Source of the DNA: Lepiota brunneoincarnata
Taxonomy: Eukaryota > Basidiomycota > Agaricomycetes > Agaricales > Agaricaceae
Length of the DNA: 64,000 nucleotides
Direction of reading: 5' to 3'
Assembly: GCA_023014365.1 (NCBI GenBank)
Contig: JAEBUN010000057.1
Coordinates: forward strand, 1 to 64,000
Position numbers and translations under genes: made by a program. Of this stretch, positions 45,799 through 57,236 are shown piece after piece. The notes beneath the pieces are model-generated. The model worked only from the letters and a program-made list of their open reading frames with translations. It did no database searches and was not told where the DNA came from. Position 1 is the first letter of the stretch. The number at the start of each line of letters is the position of its first letter.

Positions 45799-48006
45799 TT
45801 ATTGCGATTGCCTGCGAACTATGCGGATGTCGAATGGTTCGATATGACTGTAAAGAAACGAGAGAGAGAGAAGGATCAGTCAACGTATTGGGAGTGGCCC
45901 CACCCCCATCCCGTCGTGTGACCGTACGGTGGTGGGTGGGGGTGGAGTGGGATGAGCTTACCTCGTTATACCAGTTGTAAATGATACGTTGGGACGGGCG
46001 ACGGGCCCGGAAGTTGCGTTATCTGCGAGTGGGAGGGAGATGGTATATGAGGAGAGAATGCCCGCCATTACTAGGAGCATGGATGTTTCGGCAAAGTGCG
46101 TGCCTTCACAAGTTATCCCAAAAAAAGAAACACAAGGCATTAATGAGGGAAGGTTTTGATAAGGAAAAGGCTATATCATTACCTGGACATGCACGTCGGC
46201 CAAATCCAAAAGCCCATTGACGAGGATCTGGCTGTGCAGGCTTGGATGGATCGGCAATGGTCGAGCCGATGAAGCGTTCTGGGGAGAATGTATTCGGGTC
46301 CGGGAAAAGGGTTGGATCATGCATGACTGCCCTAAAAAAAAAAAGAAGGGGATGTATATCAGCAAAAAAAAAAAAAGGGGGGTGGAAGGTGGATGCGCAA
46401 GAAAAAAATAAACGGACCAGACATTGCCGATGATAGTCGAATTTTTCGGGATTCGATACCCGCGATATTCATCTTCACTAATCGCTTTGTGTGGTAAAGC
46501 TGTTGCGTTGTGTTATTTTTAGCCTCCTCCCCAACAAATCAACAGAGTAAGGAATAGAGCTCACCGAGGTTACCAACCGGTGCATACCGCAGCACTTCTT
46601 TCAATACTGCGTGGAGGTAAGTCAGGTGGCCGAGGTGAGACGGATGAGGCAATTGGTCTCGTCCACAGATCTCGTCAATCTCGGCCTGCACGCGGGATTG
46701 GACGCTTGGGTGTAGTGCCATGAGAAGGATGAAGGAAGTGATGGCCGAAACGGTCTAATAGTGGATAATCAGCAAGGGTTGTTTTGGGGCTCCTTGGCAT
46801 CGTGAAGGAATGGGGGCGTACGGTATCTGAAGCTCCGACGTAGAGTCCGCCTGCACACCACCGTACGATATCTTCGTGTTCTTTGTTTATTGGTGTGCCA
46901 TTTTGAGTTTGAGTCAGGAGAGAAGAGGTGAATGATTCGGCGTAATTTCCTGATGCCTAGTATAAATATAGTTACGTGAGTTCGAGTCATAACAGGGCCC
47001 AACCTGACAAATGCGCACCATTTGTTCCTTCACCCATTGATGAGGAACGTCGGATAAATAGCTTAGGCGTTCCCGCCATATTTTACCCTTTCGTTTAAAC
47101 TCTCCACCGGGAAGGAAAGATGGAATGTAGCGTGCTTAAAAATATGAGTACCAGGAAAGGGCAGCTACGCCACAGGTAGAGAGAGCAAAACCCACCAATC
47201 GGGTAGTAGTCTACAAGCCACGACCCATTCGCCATTGTCATATCAGTGATTTTGTTCGTCTCCTCCGCGACGCCCACGAAACGGTCGTTGAGGTCCGCTA
47301 TGGGATACCCATAAGCAACCCGCATTATGACACCAACGGAGTTTCTGCGGGAGGGGTTTATCAGCCTCACGGATAGCCCGGCTTTTGCGGTTAAGCAAGT
47401 CCGGGAGAACCCTCACCTTCGAACGTGCCGAATATAATTCTCTGGAGTCTGTGCGAGGCCTTCGAGAAGATTTTCCAGCTCCTCTTGAAGAATTGGCCAA
47501 TAGGTTTTTGTCGCTTTGGAGCCCAGCTCTCTTTGCACGAGCCCACGATACGTCCGATGTCGGGGGTCCTGGGAAGATATATTGAAAATCGTTTTCGATC
47601 GCCCACAGACCATATGCGACATGTATTGCTCAGGCCGATCCGAGTATGTGTTGGCTCTCCTCTCGAGAAGATCTAAAATCGACTGCGAGTCGTTAAGAAA
47701 GATCATTGTTCGGTTATAGACCCGGCAAGAAACGATTGGCTCTGGAAGTTCAAGTTTGAATCGAGTGTGGTTGAAATTCATACTAGTTCAAGTTTACTTA
47801 CCCCCATATGTTTGGGACCAGGAGGCGTATGTCTTCCAAGGCTCTTTGCGTGGCAGCTGTTTTTTGACACCGAAAAACCAATGCCCTTTGGGACCAGGGG
47901 GAAGTGGTCGTTGGCGCGCAACCCTAGAGCGTAGTAGTACCCATCCGAATATGGCGAGTAAGAGAATTGTCGTTAGAAGGAAAAAGCTGAGGCTATCAAG
48001 AATCAT
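45799..48006 (-). CDS. Cytochrome P450 monooxygenase
   Basis: Many-exon P450 of about 500 residues. An N-terminal membrane anchor (LSFFLLTTILLLAIFGWVLL) precedes the proline hinge PLPPGPKGHWFFG. Helix I reads WCAGGLYVGASDTTVSAI (AGxxT oxygen-activation motif), helix K LKEVLR (ExxR), the later part LPHKAISEDEYRGYRIPKN and DPTLFPDPNTFSPERF, and the heme loop FGFGRRACPG with the Cys ligand. The C-terminal exon (HIEPFDIRI..QSQ) is reached after an intron with donor GTAAGC and acceptor TTTACAG. It resembles the OrdA/CYP64-type group common in agaricomycetes; substrate unknown. A degenerate copy lies at 49955-50740. All expected motifs are present, so it is probably active. Confidence 0.87.
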
Positions 48007-48036
48007 TGCTCACTGCATCCAACGAGATAGGGTTGG

Positions 48037-48043
48037 TTTTATA
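48037..48043 (-). promoter_or_regulatory. TATA-like box of the P450
   Basis: TATAAAA on the minus strand only about 31 bp before the ATG at 48006, so the 5' leader would be very short. Confidence 0.4.
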
Positions 48044-48760
48044 ATCCGTAGTTTGTTGTAGATGCCTCGGATCCGACATGGCCTCGGTAAGAGAATGTAA
48101 ACTGTTCAAGTGCCGTAGCGGCGAAACATGGCTATGGGGAGCCACCGAAATGCTGAAGAAGCCGGATAACGCCGCGCAGATGATGCCTGAATAGAATAAT
48201 TGAGCGCTCGGCGCTCAACACTCCGCTAGTGTATTTGGATTTTCGAGGAGGCCAGATGGAGAAGCCTTTGTTGTGGGAGAGGGACTGTGCAAACGAACTT
48301 GATGGCTGTGCTGTTGGAGACAACTTGCCCGTCATAGCGCCATGCCGTAATTTCTAGGCACCGGGAGTAAGTACTTGGTGAACTGAAAGCAATCGCCGAG
48401 CTATTGCGATGTGTCGGGGGGGGGGAACACAAATCTACCCCCATCAGCCTCGTTAGTTGTCGGACCAGCGAGTTTCATACCTAGAACCCACCCGTAGGAC
48501 AGACCAAGGACAGAGAGTCATCACATTCCAGGGCTGTTGATTGGCGATCGAGCACGTGTTCGGGCTCATAGCACTTGGCGTACATCCTAAGTAGATATAT
48601 GAAACCCTACATCACCGTTCTTTTCCGTTTTCTCGGGATCAGCTTAACTGCAAACTTGATTCTGAAACGCGAACAGGAAGGGCGGCTAAATTGTGATCAC
48701 CGAGAATAGAGCTTCATCATCAATAGACTGCGGTAATATGTTACCCGACTACTATACCAT
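48044..48760. other. Intergenic, no gene recognised
   Basis: P450 upstream region and 3' side of the next gene; a G run at about 48416-48425. Confidence 0.5.
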
Positions 48761-49832
48761 TCACGCCTGCTCAGTAATCCGAGAGGTCTGATCGTGTCGT
48801 CGATCCCGAATCATCTCATCCGCTTCCATCCAGAAGTCCTTGCGACCAGAAGGGAGATGCATCCAAGGTGAGAAGTCGTGCGGAACGGGGATGATATAAT
48901 GCACGAAATCTTTTCGCATCTCCAAATGGTATGAGAGGGACTCATGAATCCCTCCAGAAGACCCAAACACAATTCGCGGGTCATATCTTCCTTGCACGAT
49001 ATCGTTGTAAATCTGGCGTGTTATATCCACCGGGTCGTCAGGACGAGCTACGAGCTTGGCGAGAAACCCCTTTGTAACCATAATGACGATGCATCGTAGG
49101 GCTGGTGGGGTATTTGGGAGAGCGGTTAAGATGGCGGATCTACATGTTGCCGCTATAGTTTCTGTCAGAAGATAGTTGTCACATTCGTTGAAGAAATCCA
49201 GGTTAAAGTGGGTGAGGTTCTCTAAATAACGGAATGCATCCCAGCGCAGGCTGGGGACAAAATCGATATCCAGGTGTGTGAGGTTCTTGAAGATGGGATG
49301 GGAGAACATTTCGTGGCTCGGTGGTAGACTATTGCAGTAGATAGAGAGACTCCGTAGTATAGGGAATATATTGGGAGAAAGAATCGACCCCAAGATCCTA
49401 TGAGCTTCGGGACCGGAAGGCTCCCAACATGCGAGGTGAGTCAGGCTTGAACACAGAGGGAGAAAGTTTTCGGCGAGGTGGTTGAAGGATAATAATTGAT
49501 CGATGAAGACCCTCCGGACGAAGTTGGAGTAAAATCGGTGGGGCTTGCATTCGCCATAGAACGTATCACTAAACAAGCGCATGCGTTTAGCGCCGTCACC
49601 GCCGTTGATACGACAGTTGAAAATCATGCACTGATACATGAGGGGTTCAATCCTGCATACATCGATGAGGTGCAACTACAGGTGATGCGTGAAACATAGC
49701 ATACCAGGACCTCACCCCGCGCGATACGAGCGCGAGATGTACTGCTTTCCGGTCACTAGCCTCATAGGCTTCTTCGAAGATGAGTCTTTGAATGTCGACC
49801 GGGAGCTTGACAAAAAGTTGAAAGCCTCGCAT
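48761..49832 (-). CDS. F-box-like protein 1
   Basis: Exons 49832-49705 and 49652-48761 with a 52-nt intron (donor GTATGC, acceptor TGCAG), 339 residues. The N-terminus LPVDIQRLIFEEAYEASDRK..LALVSRGVRSW is the F-box-like opening common in agaricomycetes; splicing joins it as RSW-IEPLMYQCMIF. The rest has leucine-rich periodic segments (FLPLCSSLTHLACW, LRSLSIYCNSLPPS, NLTHLDIDF, ENLTHFNLDF) like irregular LRR/RNI repeats, then ALPNTPPALRCIVIMV and a conserved end RKDFWMEADEMI. It would act as a substrate receptor in SCF ubiquitin ligases. Paralogs at 50925 and 52808 have the intron at the same place. Confidence 0.8.
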
Positions 49833-49954
49833 GGGTAAACGTTAAGAGGTGAGAACCCACCCGCTCCTTTGACAAGTTCCCAGCCCTTGCTCAGGGTTAT
49901 TCTTAGCCTTGCACGTGGTGATCGAAGCTCAAATAATTGTGATGAATTCAATAT

Positions 49955-50740
49955 TTAATCGCCCACGACTGAGAGGGAGATGGTGATGAAGAGAGGACTA
50001 TCGTCAGCTAAAGAAATTGGAAGTTGGTGACGTGCTTTGAGTGAGGCCGGAAGAGGTTCGAATCTTGGAAGCCTTTCGAGGCGGACCTGGGCGGTGCAGG
50101 CCCCGGCGTGCCGGCAGCGGGCGAGGTGATGCAATGTTCCAGGAAGGCGCGTCCAAGTCTGGGAAGAGAGCCGGGTCATACATGGCTGCCCTGTAGAGTG
50201 TATGTAGAGTTGATGTTGTCCAAGCCAAAGGGTAATGACGGAATTTTTGGGATTCGATACTCACGACATTCGTCCTCCTAGTCGTTGATCATATTGCAAC
50301 GCAAAGCTGTGGCATTGTATCGAGGACCGAAATGGGCCTTGCCAAGGTTGCCAGCCGGTGTATACCGCAGTACCTCTTTCAGCATTGCATGAAGTCTACC
50401 AGATGCTTGAGGTGAGTTGGATGGGACGATTGGTCTTGTCCTCAGATCTCGTCAATCCTGGCCTGTACGCAGGGGTAGGTCCAGTGTCGTGAGAAGAACG
50501 AAGGAGGTGATGGCCTGGACGGTCTAGTGGTAGATAATCAACGAGAACAGCTTGGGCTTCTTGGCAGGAGAAGAGAAGGGAAGGGAAGGGAAGGGAAGGG
50601 AAGGAGGACGTACGGTATCTGAGGCTCCGACGGAATGTCCGCCAGTGTAGCACTCTCGGATGATATTCGGTTAGTTTTTATTGACTGGTGTGCCACATTT
50701 GGTAAGGAGAGAGAGAAGGCGAGCAATTTAGCGCATGTTA
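49955..50740 (-). pseudogene. Cytochrome P450 relic
   Basis: Degenerate copy of the P450 at 45799-48006: pieces like LLTKCGTPVNK (LLTQTQNGTPINK), TVQAITSFVLLTTL, YRIPK and AAMYDPALFPD occur in order but in different frames with stops, and the heme-loop region is lost. It lies between two F-box-like genes, so P450 and F-box sequences were duplicated together. Confidence 0.75.
50576..50604 (+). repeat. Pentanucleotide microsatellite (AAGGG)n
   Basis: Nearly six AAGGG units inside the P450 relic. Confidence 0.9.
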
Positions 50741-50924
50741 TTAGCTCAGATCATGACGTGGATCGAGCTATAAGATTAGAAAGTCTGCTCTAATCACTTC
50801 ATTTTTCTCCTGCGGAGTATTAAAGGGTAAAGCAATTTGATCCCGAAACATAAACAGGCGCCCGGATTGTGTATGTACAACGAAAACAGGGCTGAACCAT
50901 TGCCAATAGACTAAAAGCCTGCAT

Positions 50925-51991
50925 TCACTCCTTTTCAATCGTTCGAGAGTTCGGATCCTGCCTCCGACTCCAAATTATCTCATCTGCCTCCATCCAAAAG
51001 TCCTTGCGACCAGGAAGGAGATATGTCCAGTCCGCAAAAACAAGCGGAACGCTGACAATGTAATGCACAATATTGTTCCGCAGCTTCAAACGGCATTTTA
51101 GAGGCGTCACCATCCCCCCGAACAACCCAAATGTCATTCGCAGGTCGTATTTTCCTCCCACGATATCGCTGTAAAATTGGTACGTTTCACTCATGACGCT
51201 ACAAGGGACGGGCGAGAGGAGGCAGCAAAGGAACCACCCTGGGATTATAATGATGATGCATCGTAGAGCTGGGGGAGTATTCGGGAGGATGGCTAGGATA
51301 GCGGATTTAATTTTTGCTACGGATGCTGCAATGTCGAAGCCGACGCATTCGCCAAAATCCAGGCTAAAGTGAGTAAGGTTCTCTAGGGAACAAAATGCGC
51401 CCCAGTGCAGGTTGGGGTCAAACGCGACACCGAGATGTGTGAGGTTTTTGAAGATGGGATGGTGAAATATTTGGTGGCTCGGTGGTAGGCTATCGCCGTA
51501 GAGAGAGAGGCTCTGTAGCTTAGGGAATCTGTCAGGGGAGAGAATGGACCATAGGAACCCATGAGCGTCGGAATCGGGAATACTCCAACATGCGAGATGA
51601 GTCAGGCCTGAGCACAGAGGCAGGAAGTCACTGGTGACATTGTTGAGGCGGAATTCGTCGATGAAGACTCTCCGGACAGAGTTCGCATAAAATTGGTGGG
51701 ATTTGCATCCGCCATAGAACATGTTGCTAAACAGGCGCGTGCGTTTGGCGCCGTAGACGAGATGCGGGTCGCAAATAAAAAATATGCCCTGATACATGAG
51801 AGGTTCAATCCTATTGTTCATCAATCAGGCGCAGCTGCAGGTGACGCGTGGAATATGACATACCAAGCCCTCACTTCGCGCGATACCAGTGCAAGATGCA
51901 CTGCTTTCCGGTCACTTGCTTCATAGGCTTCTTCGAAAATGAGTCTCTGAACGTCAAGTGGGAGTTTGGCAAAAAGTACAAAGCCTTCCAT
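50925..51991 (-). CDS. F-box-like protein 2
   Basis: Exons 51991-51864 and 51810-50925, 53-nt intron (GTATGT..AATAG), 337 residues. F-box-like start LPLDVQRLIFEEAYEASDRK, junction RAW-IEPLMYQG, then FLPLCSGLTHLACW, LQSLSLYGDSLPPS, NLTHLGVAF, ENLTHFSLDF and RKDFWMEADEIIW as in its paralogs. The central part (about residues 215-235) is divergent and hydrophobic (IIIIPGWFLCCLLSP). Confidence 0.8.
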
Positions 51992-52388
51992 GGCTAGGGG
52001 GTTGTGGCTGAGATGAGAAGAATAAATTCATCAAGCGAGAATACGCTGTGACAGGTGGCACGTGTACACCACACTATTAGAAACCTCCACTTTTTTTTCA
52101 GACTTTCACCCATGTAGATAATCCACCTCTCGAGGGGGTCCATCTGTTAATACAGTGGGCCCACCGCGTCTTAGCACTAATCTGCTTGTTGCGGTATATA
52201 AATGCAGAGTACAAACAAAAAAAAAACAGGCGGCACGTGCACTCCGAGAGAAGAATTTGTGGGGGCCGCCTGGTAAGGGCCCAGCCGTTTAAGTGTACGT
52301 TTACAAATCAATGGTAAACTAAACAAAGCAGCTTTGAAAGTTTAGTGACATGCATCCCACGCTTTCCCGTCTTGGACACGAAATAAAT
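51992..52388. other. Intergenic
   Basis: F-box-like gene 2 upstream region; GGCACGTG strings occur at about 52055 and 52232. No gene. Confidence 0.5.
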
Positions 52389-52616
52389 TCACATCTTCAT
52401 CAACAGGCCTTGAGTGACTGTCACAGCCTTAATTGGTGACCGTAGTTCTGTGCATAAGTGGCGAGATTTAGAGAAAAGCCGTTCAACAGAAATACCCGCA
52501 CCTTGTAGGGGGCCGCAGCCAGTGCAGCGAGTTTCGTTAGGGGTTTTTCTAAGGACCTCTCGAACGAATGGGGCGTGTAACGGACTGCCAAGTCCTGGGT
52601 CCGTCGTGGAAGTCAC
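52389..52616 (-). pseudogene. hAT transposase C-terminal relic
   Basis: The frame GAGISVERLFSKSRHLCTEL and RSPIKAVTVTQGLLMKM resembles the dimerisation region of hAT transposases (S/A-x-VERLFS..R..L...R..L......LL). Only this end is seen; no zinc finger or catalytic part nearby. Confidence 0.6.
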
Positions 52617-52807
52617 TGCATACCAAACCTGATCCTGGCTGTGGCGTGCACTTTATTCGAGGTCTATTAGGTAAAAGGATAAATCTGGTACAGAGGTAGT
52701 GTTACAAGGCCTCATTCCATGGTACCAACACGGATGAATTACCCCCCGGACACCGATATCAGCCAGGAGTTCCACAGGTAGTCCGATGCCTGCCAACAGA
52801 TTAGCAA

Positions 52808-53887
52808 CTACATTTTCCCCTTTTCAACACCTTGAGAAGTCCGATCCCGTCTCCGATTCCAGATTATTTCATCCGCCACCATCCAGATGTCTTTGTGGCC
52901 GGGTGGGACATATGTCCAGGGTGAGAATTCATAAGGAACTGGGAGTATATAGTGCACAAAATCCTTGCGCATCTCCAGATACCATGAAAGAGATTCATGA
53001 AGTCCCCCAGATGACCCAAATACGGTTCGGGGGTCATATTGTCCTTGCACGATATTGTTGTAAATCTGGCGTGGTTTGTCAGCCGGGTCATCCGGGTGAG
53101 CCACAAGCTTGGGGAGGAGACTATTTGCAACGAGAATGATAAAGCATTGTAGGGCAGGAGGGGTATTCGGAAGGGCGGCCAGGATTGCGGATTCATATTC
53201 TGCTGCTGAGGCTTCTGCATCGAGAACACGGGAGTTCTCGGTGACGAAATCCAGGCTAAAGTGGGTGAGGTTCTCTAAAGCACGAAAAGCACCCCAGTGC
53301 AGGTTGGGGTCGAAATCGATATCGAGGTGTGTAAGATTTTTGAAAATAGGATGGTAGAACACTTGATGGTTTTGTGGTAGACAATCGCCGTAGATAGAGA
53401 GGCTCCGTAATTCTGGGAATATGTCGGGGGAGAGAATCGAGCCTAGGATCCTATGGGCATCGGGATATGGGTGCGTGTACCAGGCGAGATGAGTCAGGCC
53501 TGAGCACAGAGGCAAAAAGTCATCGACGAATGTGTTGGGGGGCAGTTCATCAATGAAGATCTTCTGGACGAAGTTGGCATAAAAGTGGTGGGGCTTATGT
53601 CCGCCATAGAACGTGTCGCTGAGTAGGCGCACACGCTCAGCGCCGTTACCACCGTAACAACGATAATTGAATAGTATGCACTGATACATGAGAGGTTCAA
53701 TCCTAAACCAATCGGTTAGGTGCAACAGCGGCAAAGTGATGCATGGGACGTGGGCACACCAGGACCTCACTTCATGCGACACGAGTGCAAGATGCACCGC
53801 TTTCCGGTGACTAGCTTCATAGGCTTCTTCAAAAATGAGTCTCTGGATGTCAGTTGGGAGTTGGGCAAAAAGTGGAAAGCCTTCCAT
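52808..53887 (-). CDS. F-box-like protein 3
   Basis: Exons 53887-53760 and 53702-52808. The 57-nt intron (donor GTGTGC, branch-like CTAAC, acceptor GTTTAG) is in frame, so an unspliced reading also stays open (359 codons) and could mislead. Spliced protein 340 residues: LPTDIQRLIFEEAYEASHRK, RSW-IEPLMYQCILFNYR, FLPLCSGLTHLAW, LRSLSIYGDCLP, NLTHLDIDFDPNLHW, ENLTHFSLDF, FGSSGGLHESLSWYLEMRKD. The intron position is supported by both paralogs. Confidence 0.82.
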   Translation of the reverse strand: MEGFPLFAQLPTDIQRLIFEEAYEASHRKAVHLALVSHEVRSWCAHVPCITLPLLHLTDWFRIEPLMYQCILFNYRCYGGNGAERVRLLSDTFYGGHKPHHFYANFVQKIFIDELPPNTFVDDFLPLCSGLTHLAWYTHPYPDAHRILGSILSPDIFPELRSLSIYGDCLPQNHQVFYHPIFKNLTHLDIDFDPNLHWGAFRALENLTHFSLDFVTENSRVLDAEASAAEYESAILAALPNTPPALQCFIILVANSLLPKLVAHPDDPADKPRQIYNNIVQGQYDPRTVFGSSGGLHESLSWYLEMRKDFVHYILPVPYEFSPWTYVPPGHKDIWMVADEIIWNRRRDRTSQGVEKGKM

Positions 53888-54488
53888 GGCTGTGGTGAGA
53901 AGATATCCGATTCATCGGGAGGCCACTGATGCGGTGCTAGGCACGTGCTCAGTCCCAGGAGTGGCTGAAGTACTGAGGAGGCGTAGCTGTTACTCACTTA
54001 CCTCAATTCTTACCGTGCGCCCTGTTTCCGGGACTAGCGAGCTAATCCCGAGCCTCCAACAATTTCTCACAAAATATGGATATTGTTAACCGCTGACATT
54101 CTTCCGCACAAATTCACGTACTGTACAATCAATTGCCAAGTCCCGCAACCGTCCTACAAACTAAACCAGTTTCTAGTTTTGGTTCTACTGTGGCAGGGAC
54201 CTAACTACCCGGTGCGTTCAGTTTCCGGAGTTGATTGTGTAAGATCACGAATCCAGGACGAGAGCAACGTTACAAGACCTCGTTTCATGGTATCTACGCA
54301 AAGTGCACTGCTTTCGGGGCCCGCAGATAATTATATGATCGGAGGCGTTTAGTACCGTGGCACCAAGTAGAATCGGCGCCTTAAATGCAGTGGAGACACG
54401 TTTCTCCAACGTATGCTTAGCTATTTGATGCTCCAACAACGACATTATATCCTGCCTCGGCCAAATATACAAACAAGTCACCGACTTC
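53888..54488. other. Intergenic, no gene recognised
   Basis: 5' region of F-box-like gene 3 and 3' region of the BTB gene; TTACAAGACCTCGTTTCATGG (54270) partly recalls TTACAAGGCCTCATTCCATGG at 52703, a minor repeat. Confidence 0.45.
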
Positions 54489-55429
54489 CTACAAGAACGT
54501 GCTAAACTTGGGAACGGTGGCCATCTCCTTCTGAGCATATTCACTCCAGGATTGTACAATAGGTCGACAAGTATTACATCCTGAGAAATGGAGGAAAATG
54601 GTGAATATTTCACGCAGTGCTTGGATGCCCTCCCCGAGGCGACGGTAGATGGAGCGAGATTTTGTTATGAGACAGGGGCAAGGGTCGTTTGGCCAGGGAT
54701 GGATGGGGTCTTCAAATGTGCTAACTTTGCGAAGGACGGTGTTCCAAGCGTCGTAGTAGTGAATCTGTCGACGAGGATACTGGCTTATTATGCATTGTCT
54801 GATATCTACCCTAAATTACTCACCCAAGGAATGACCAGGTTTGGGGGCAGGGCGCTGAGGGTAACTTTCAGCGATTCGGCAATGACGAGCGGAGCTGCTC
54901 GGTTTAGTAGGTCATGGTACCCGTGCCTTCCTGCGTATGTCATTACTTCTCTTGGGTGTTGCAATACGTAATTCCTCGAAATCGGTTAGCCTACTAATCG
55001 AAAGATTTGAGTGTGTCGGACCTACGTCATCCTAACATTGCAAATGTTCATCGCAGGGAATACCTCATACTTCTCTGCAGCCTCAGCAAGGGGCGCAAGG
55101 ATTTCCATCACTTCGCAATCCAAGGTAGGATGTCGTTGTGGGTAAACAAACTGGAATAGGAATTCCAGTGTACGAGCAGTCTCGGTCAAGTGAACAATCT
55201 CTCCGCGGGTGTCGAACTCGGGAGGTGGAAATCCGCCAGTCGAGGTCTCCAGGTTCTTCCTGTGCACGCGAAACTGGACGCCATCACAGGATTGAAATAT
55301 TACATCGGCAGTAGGGTCGTTAACTGGTTCGAGATTAGATCGCCCAGGGAGGAGAGGAAATGGAAATGAGTTACACCTACAGCGCTCAGACGTGCGAAAT
55401 ATGGGTTTAAGAGAGTCTGGATTCTCCAT
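54489..55429 (-). CDS. BTB/POZ domain protein
   Basis: Exons 55429-55026, 54974-54824 and 54764-54489 give 276 residues. The BTB core reads PTADVIFQSCDGVQFRVHRK, NLETSTGGFPPPEFD, EIVHLTETARTLEFLFQFVY and LAPLAEAAEKYEVFPAMNIC, the common basidiomycete BTB type. Exon 2 gives the helical part (QHPREVMTYAGRHGYHDLLN, APLVIAESLK) and exon 3 a C-terminal domain with IHYYDAWNTVLRK. Such proteins are thought to dimerise and may serve Cul3 ligases; the partner is unknown. The first acceptor (TTTCGAG, 12 nt after a CTAAC branch site) is unusual. Divergent from RPL14. Confidence 0.83.
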
Positions 55430-55658
55430 AGCAGAATGAATGGGGGTATTAGGCTCTTCATCTCCTGGGTTCCACTCTCTTTAACTCTCGTCCCAGGAGG
55501 TAGCAGCCCGCGTTACTCATGGAAGCCTGACGGAGTGTGCGTGGTCGGTCTTCGGCAACCCCCGATCCAAGCAAGACCAAACAGAGTAAGAAACTAGCGA
55601 TGGGTGTGTATACGCCCCGTCGACATCAAGACTAGCCTGCTCTCCTCAAGACTTTCCG
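55430..55658. promoter_or_regulatory. Divergent promoter region, BTB / RPL14
   Basis: 229 bp between opposed start codons; no clear TATA, pyrimidine-rich near 55640 just before the RPL14 start. Confidence 0.5.
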
Positions 55659-56383
55659 ATGGCGGTACGTTCATAATCTCTGCGCGTGCTGCGCTTGGAC
55701 CGCATAGAGTCGTCTACAGCCAAAATTTTCCGGAATCACGGTGGAATTCGGGTGGATGGCGGGTTTGGATTTGGATGACGAGTTGATCCATCTGGACTAA
55801 ACTCTTCCTTGTGGCGACTCATGCGGTTTCGGCTATTCACAGAAAGCTAATGGTTGCATGTTGATTTCCAGGAATCAAATTTCAAACGATTCGTTGAAGT
55901 CGGCCGAGGTGTGTGTGATTAATACCTTGGAACGAAGACCATATTGAGCTCAAGGTTTCCCTAGTTGTTCTCCTAGCCGGTGACGGACCCTGTTCCGGAA
56001 AAATCGCTGTCATCGCAGAAATCATTGACCACAACCGGGTGAATATCCACCAAATTCGATTTTCGGGCCATTCTCTTAAACCAACTCTGTAGGCAATCGT
56101 CGACGGCCCCACCACTGGCGTTCCCCGTCAATCGTTCCCCTACAAGCACCTCCTCCTCACTCAACTGAAACTCACAAAACTCCCCCGCGGAGCCGGCACG
56201 GGTGTAATTAAGAAGCACGTAGAAACGGAGGGTATTGTTGCAAAGTGGGACAACTCTGCGTGGGCAAAGAAGCGGCTTACCAGGGAGAAGAGGAGGTCGC
56301 TGAATGACTTTGACCGATTCAAGGTTATGTTGGAGAAGAGGCGGAGACGGGATGTTGTGCGAAAAGCTCTCAAAAAGGCGTAG
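55659..56383 (+). CDS. RPL14: Large ribosomal subunit protein eL14
   Basis: Four exons (55659-55664, 55872-55908, 55965-56038, 56093-56383), 135 residues. Exon 1 holds only ATG GCG, followed by a 207-nt first intron, a usual layout for fungal ribosomal protein genes. The joined start MAESNFKRFVEVGRVVLLAG and DGPCSGKIAVIAEIIDHNRA and VDGPTTGVPRQSFPYKHLLL match eL14, a structural protein of the 60S subunit. The C-terminal helix AWAKKRLTREKRRSLNDF, DRFKVMLEKRRRRDVV ends KALKKA. Third-exon acceptor CCCTAG was chosen over CTCAAG because only it keeps the frame and family text. Fragments of the last exon recur at 60027 and 62489. Confidence 0.92.
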
Positions 56384-56710
56384 ATGTAGGGACGTCTGTG
56401 TTAAATCTTATGTTCATGCGCACGCAATCCAGGTTCCTACCCATTTGTATGGATACATCGGGCTGCTGATTCTCTCGACCAGGACTAGCTTTGAATATGG
56501 CAATACTTATCCACTAGCTCACGATGAACTACGACAGCACTGTATTGGATCATCCCCTGTAGGCATGGACGACAAACGATGAAGCCCAGGAAATCTGTTA
56601 TAGACTATCTCAGTCCTTCCCTCCGCAGACGCTATATAATCAATAACCCGACGCGATGACTCCAAGATGCGCCGACAGGCACACACAGCCAGGAAAGCAA
56701 GCAGATTTGG
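56384..56710. other. RPL14 / P1 3' flank
   Basis: Part of the duplicated unit: GGGCTGCTGATTCTCTCGACC recurs near 60257, and the CAGCCAGGAAAGCAAGCAG string near 59953 and 63384. Confidence 0.55.
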
Positions 56711-57236
56711 TCAACCACAAGAAACCATAATCCCACTTCCCGTGAAAATAACACCGTCCGAGACGACATTGTCATAGTCTTCGCGACAGTTATAGAAGTA
56801 GCACTGGAATTGAGAGCGACGCCGTTCTCGGCATATTGGAGTGATTATTGAAAACCAGTGGAGAAAACTGGGGGCGCAGTGGGGTACTTGGATAGGTTCC
56901 AGCTGGGGCTGGTTCACTTGCGTTTCGCCTCACCTGCGTTGTCGTTCTGCGCGCGCCTCTGTGTCGGAGGGGAAAGAATAGTAGAGTGCAACGAGCAGTT
57001 CGCCCTCATATCTCTTGAGGTACTCAATATGTATTTCTTGGCGGAACTCTGCAGGGAGTGTCGATTTCCGGGCTTCGGGTGTAGGTATTGTTTGGTGATG
57101 GCTGGAATTAGGTTGGGGAGTAGTCATCGAGGTCCTCCCGATACGGTACGGACGAGGTGGAGGAGATGGAATATCCAGTGGTTGGTCGGCTATTGGAAGG
57201 GGCTGAGGTGTTATATTCGTGCATCGGCATGGACAA
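56711..57236 (-). pseudogene. Displaced last exon of P1 (decayed)
   Basis: Continues the P-family C-terminus downstream of the inserted HSF-like part: PPPRPYRIGR, then EARAERQRR followed by a TGA where P3 has a Leu codon, then CYFYNCREDYDNVVSDGVIF and TGSGIMVSCG. The matching P3 text is YHGDYNNVVSDNSVNISGNN. The premature stop means the tail is not made with P1 as the sequence stands. Confidence 0.65.

Noticed and set aside
50050..50070. GGTTCGAATC string resembling a tRNA T-loop
   Set aside because: Flanking bases do not pair and the site lies inside the P450 relic.
52808..53887. F-box-like gene 3 as a single 359-codon exon
   Set aside because: Both paralogs need an intron at this exact place, and the 57-nt segment has donor, branch and acceptor; it only stays open because its length is a multiple of three.
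54588..54971. Plus-strand 127-codon frame over the BTB gene
   Set aside because: Antisense to BTB exons 2-3, which have splice signals and family text; no homology of its own.
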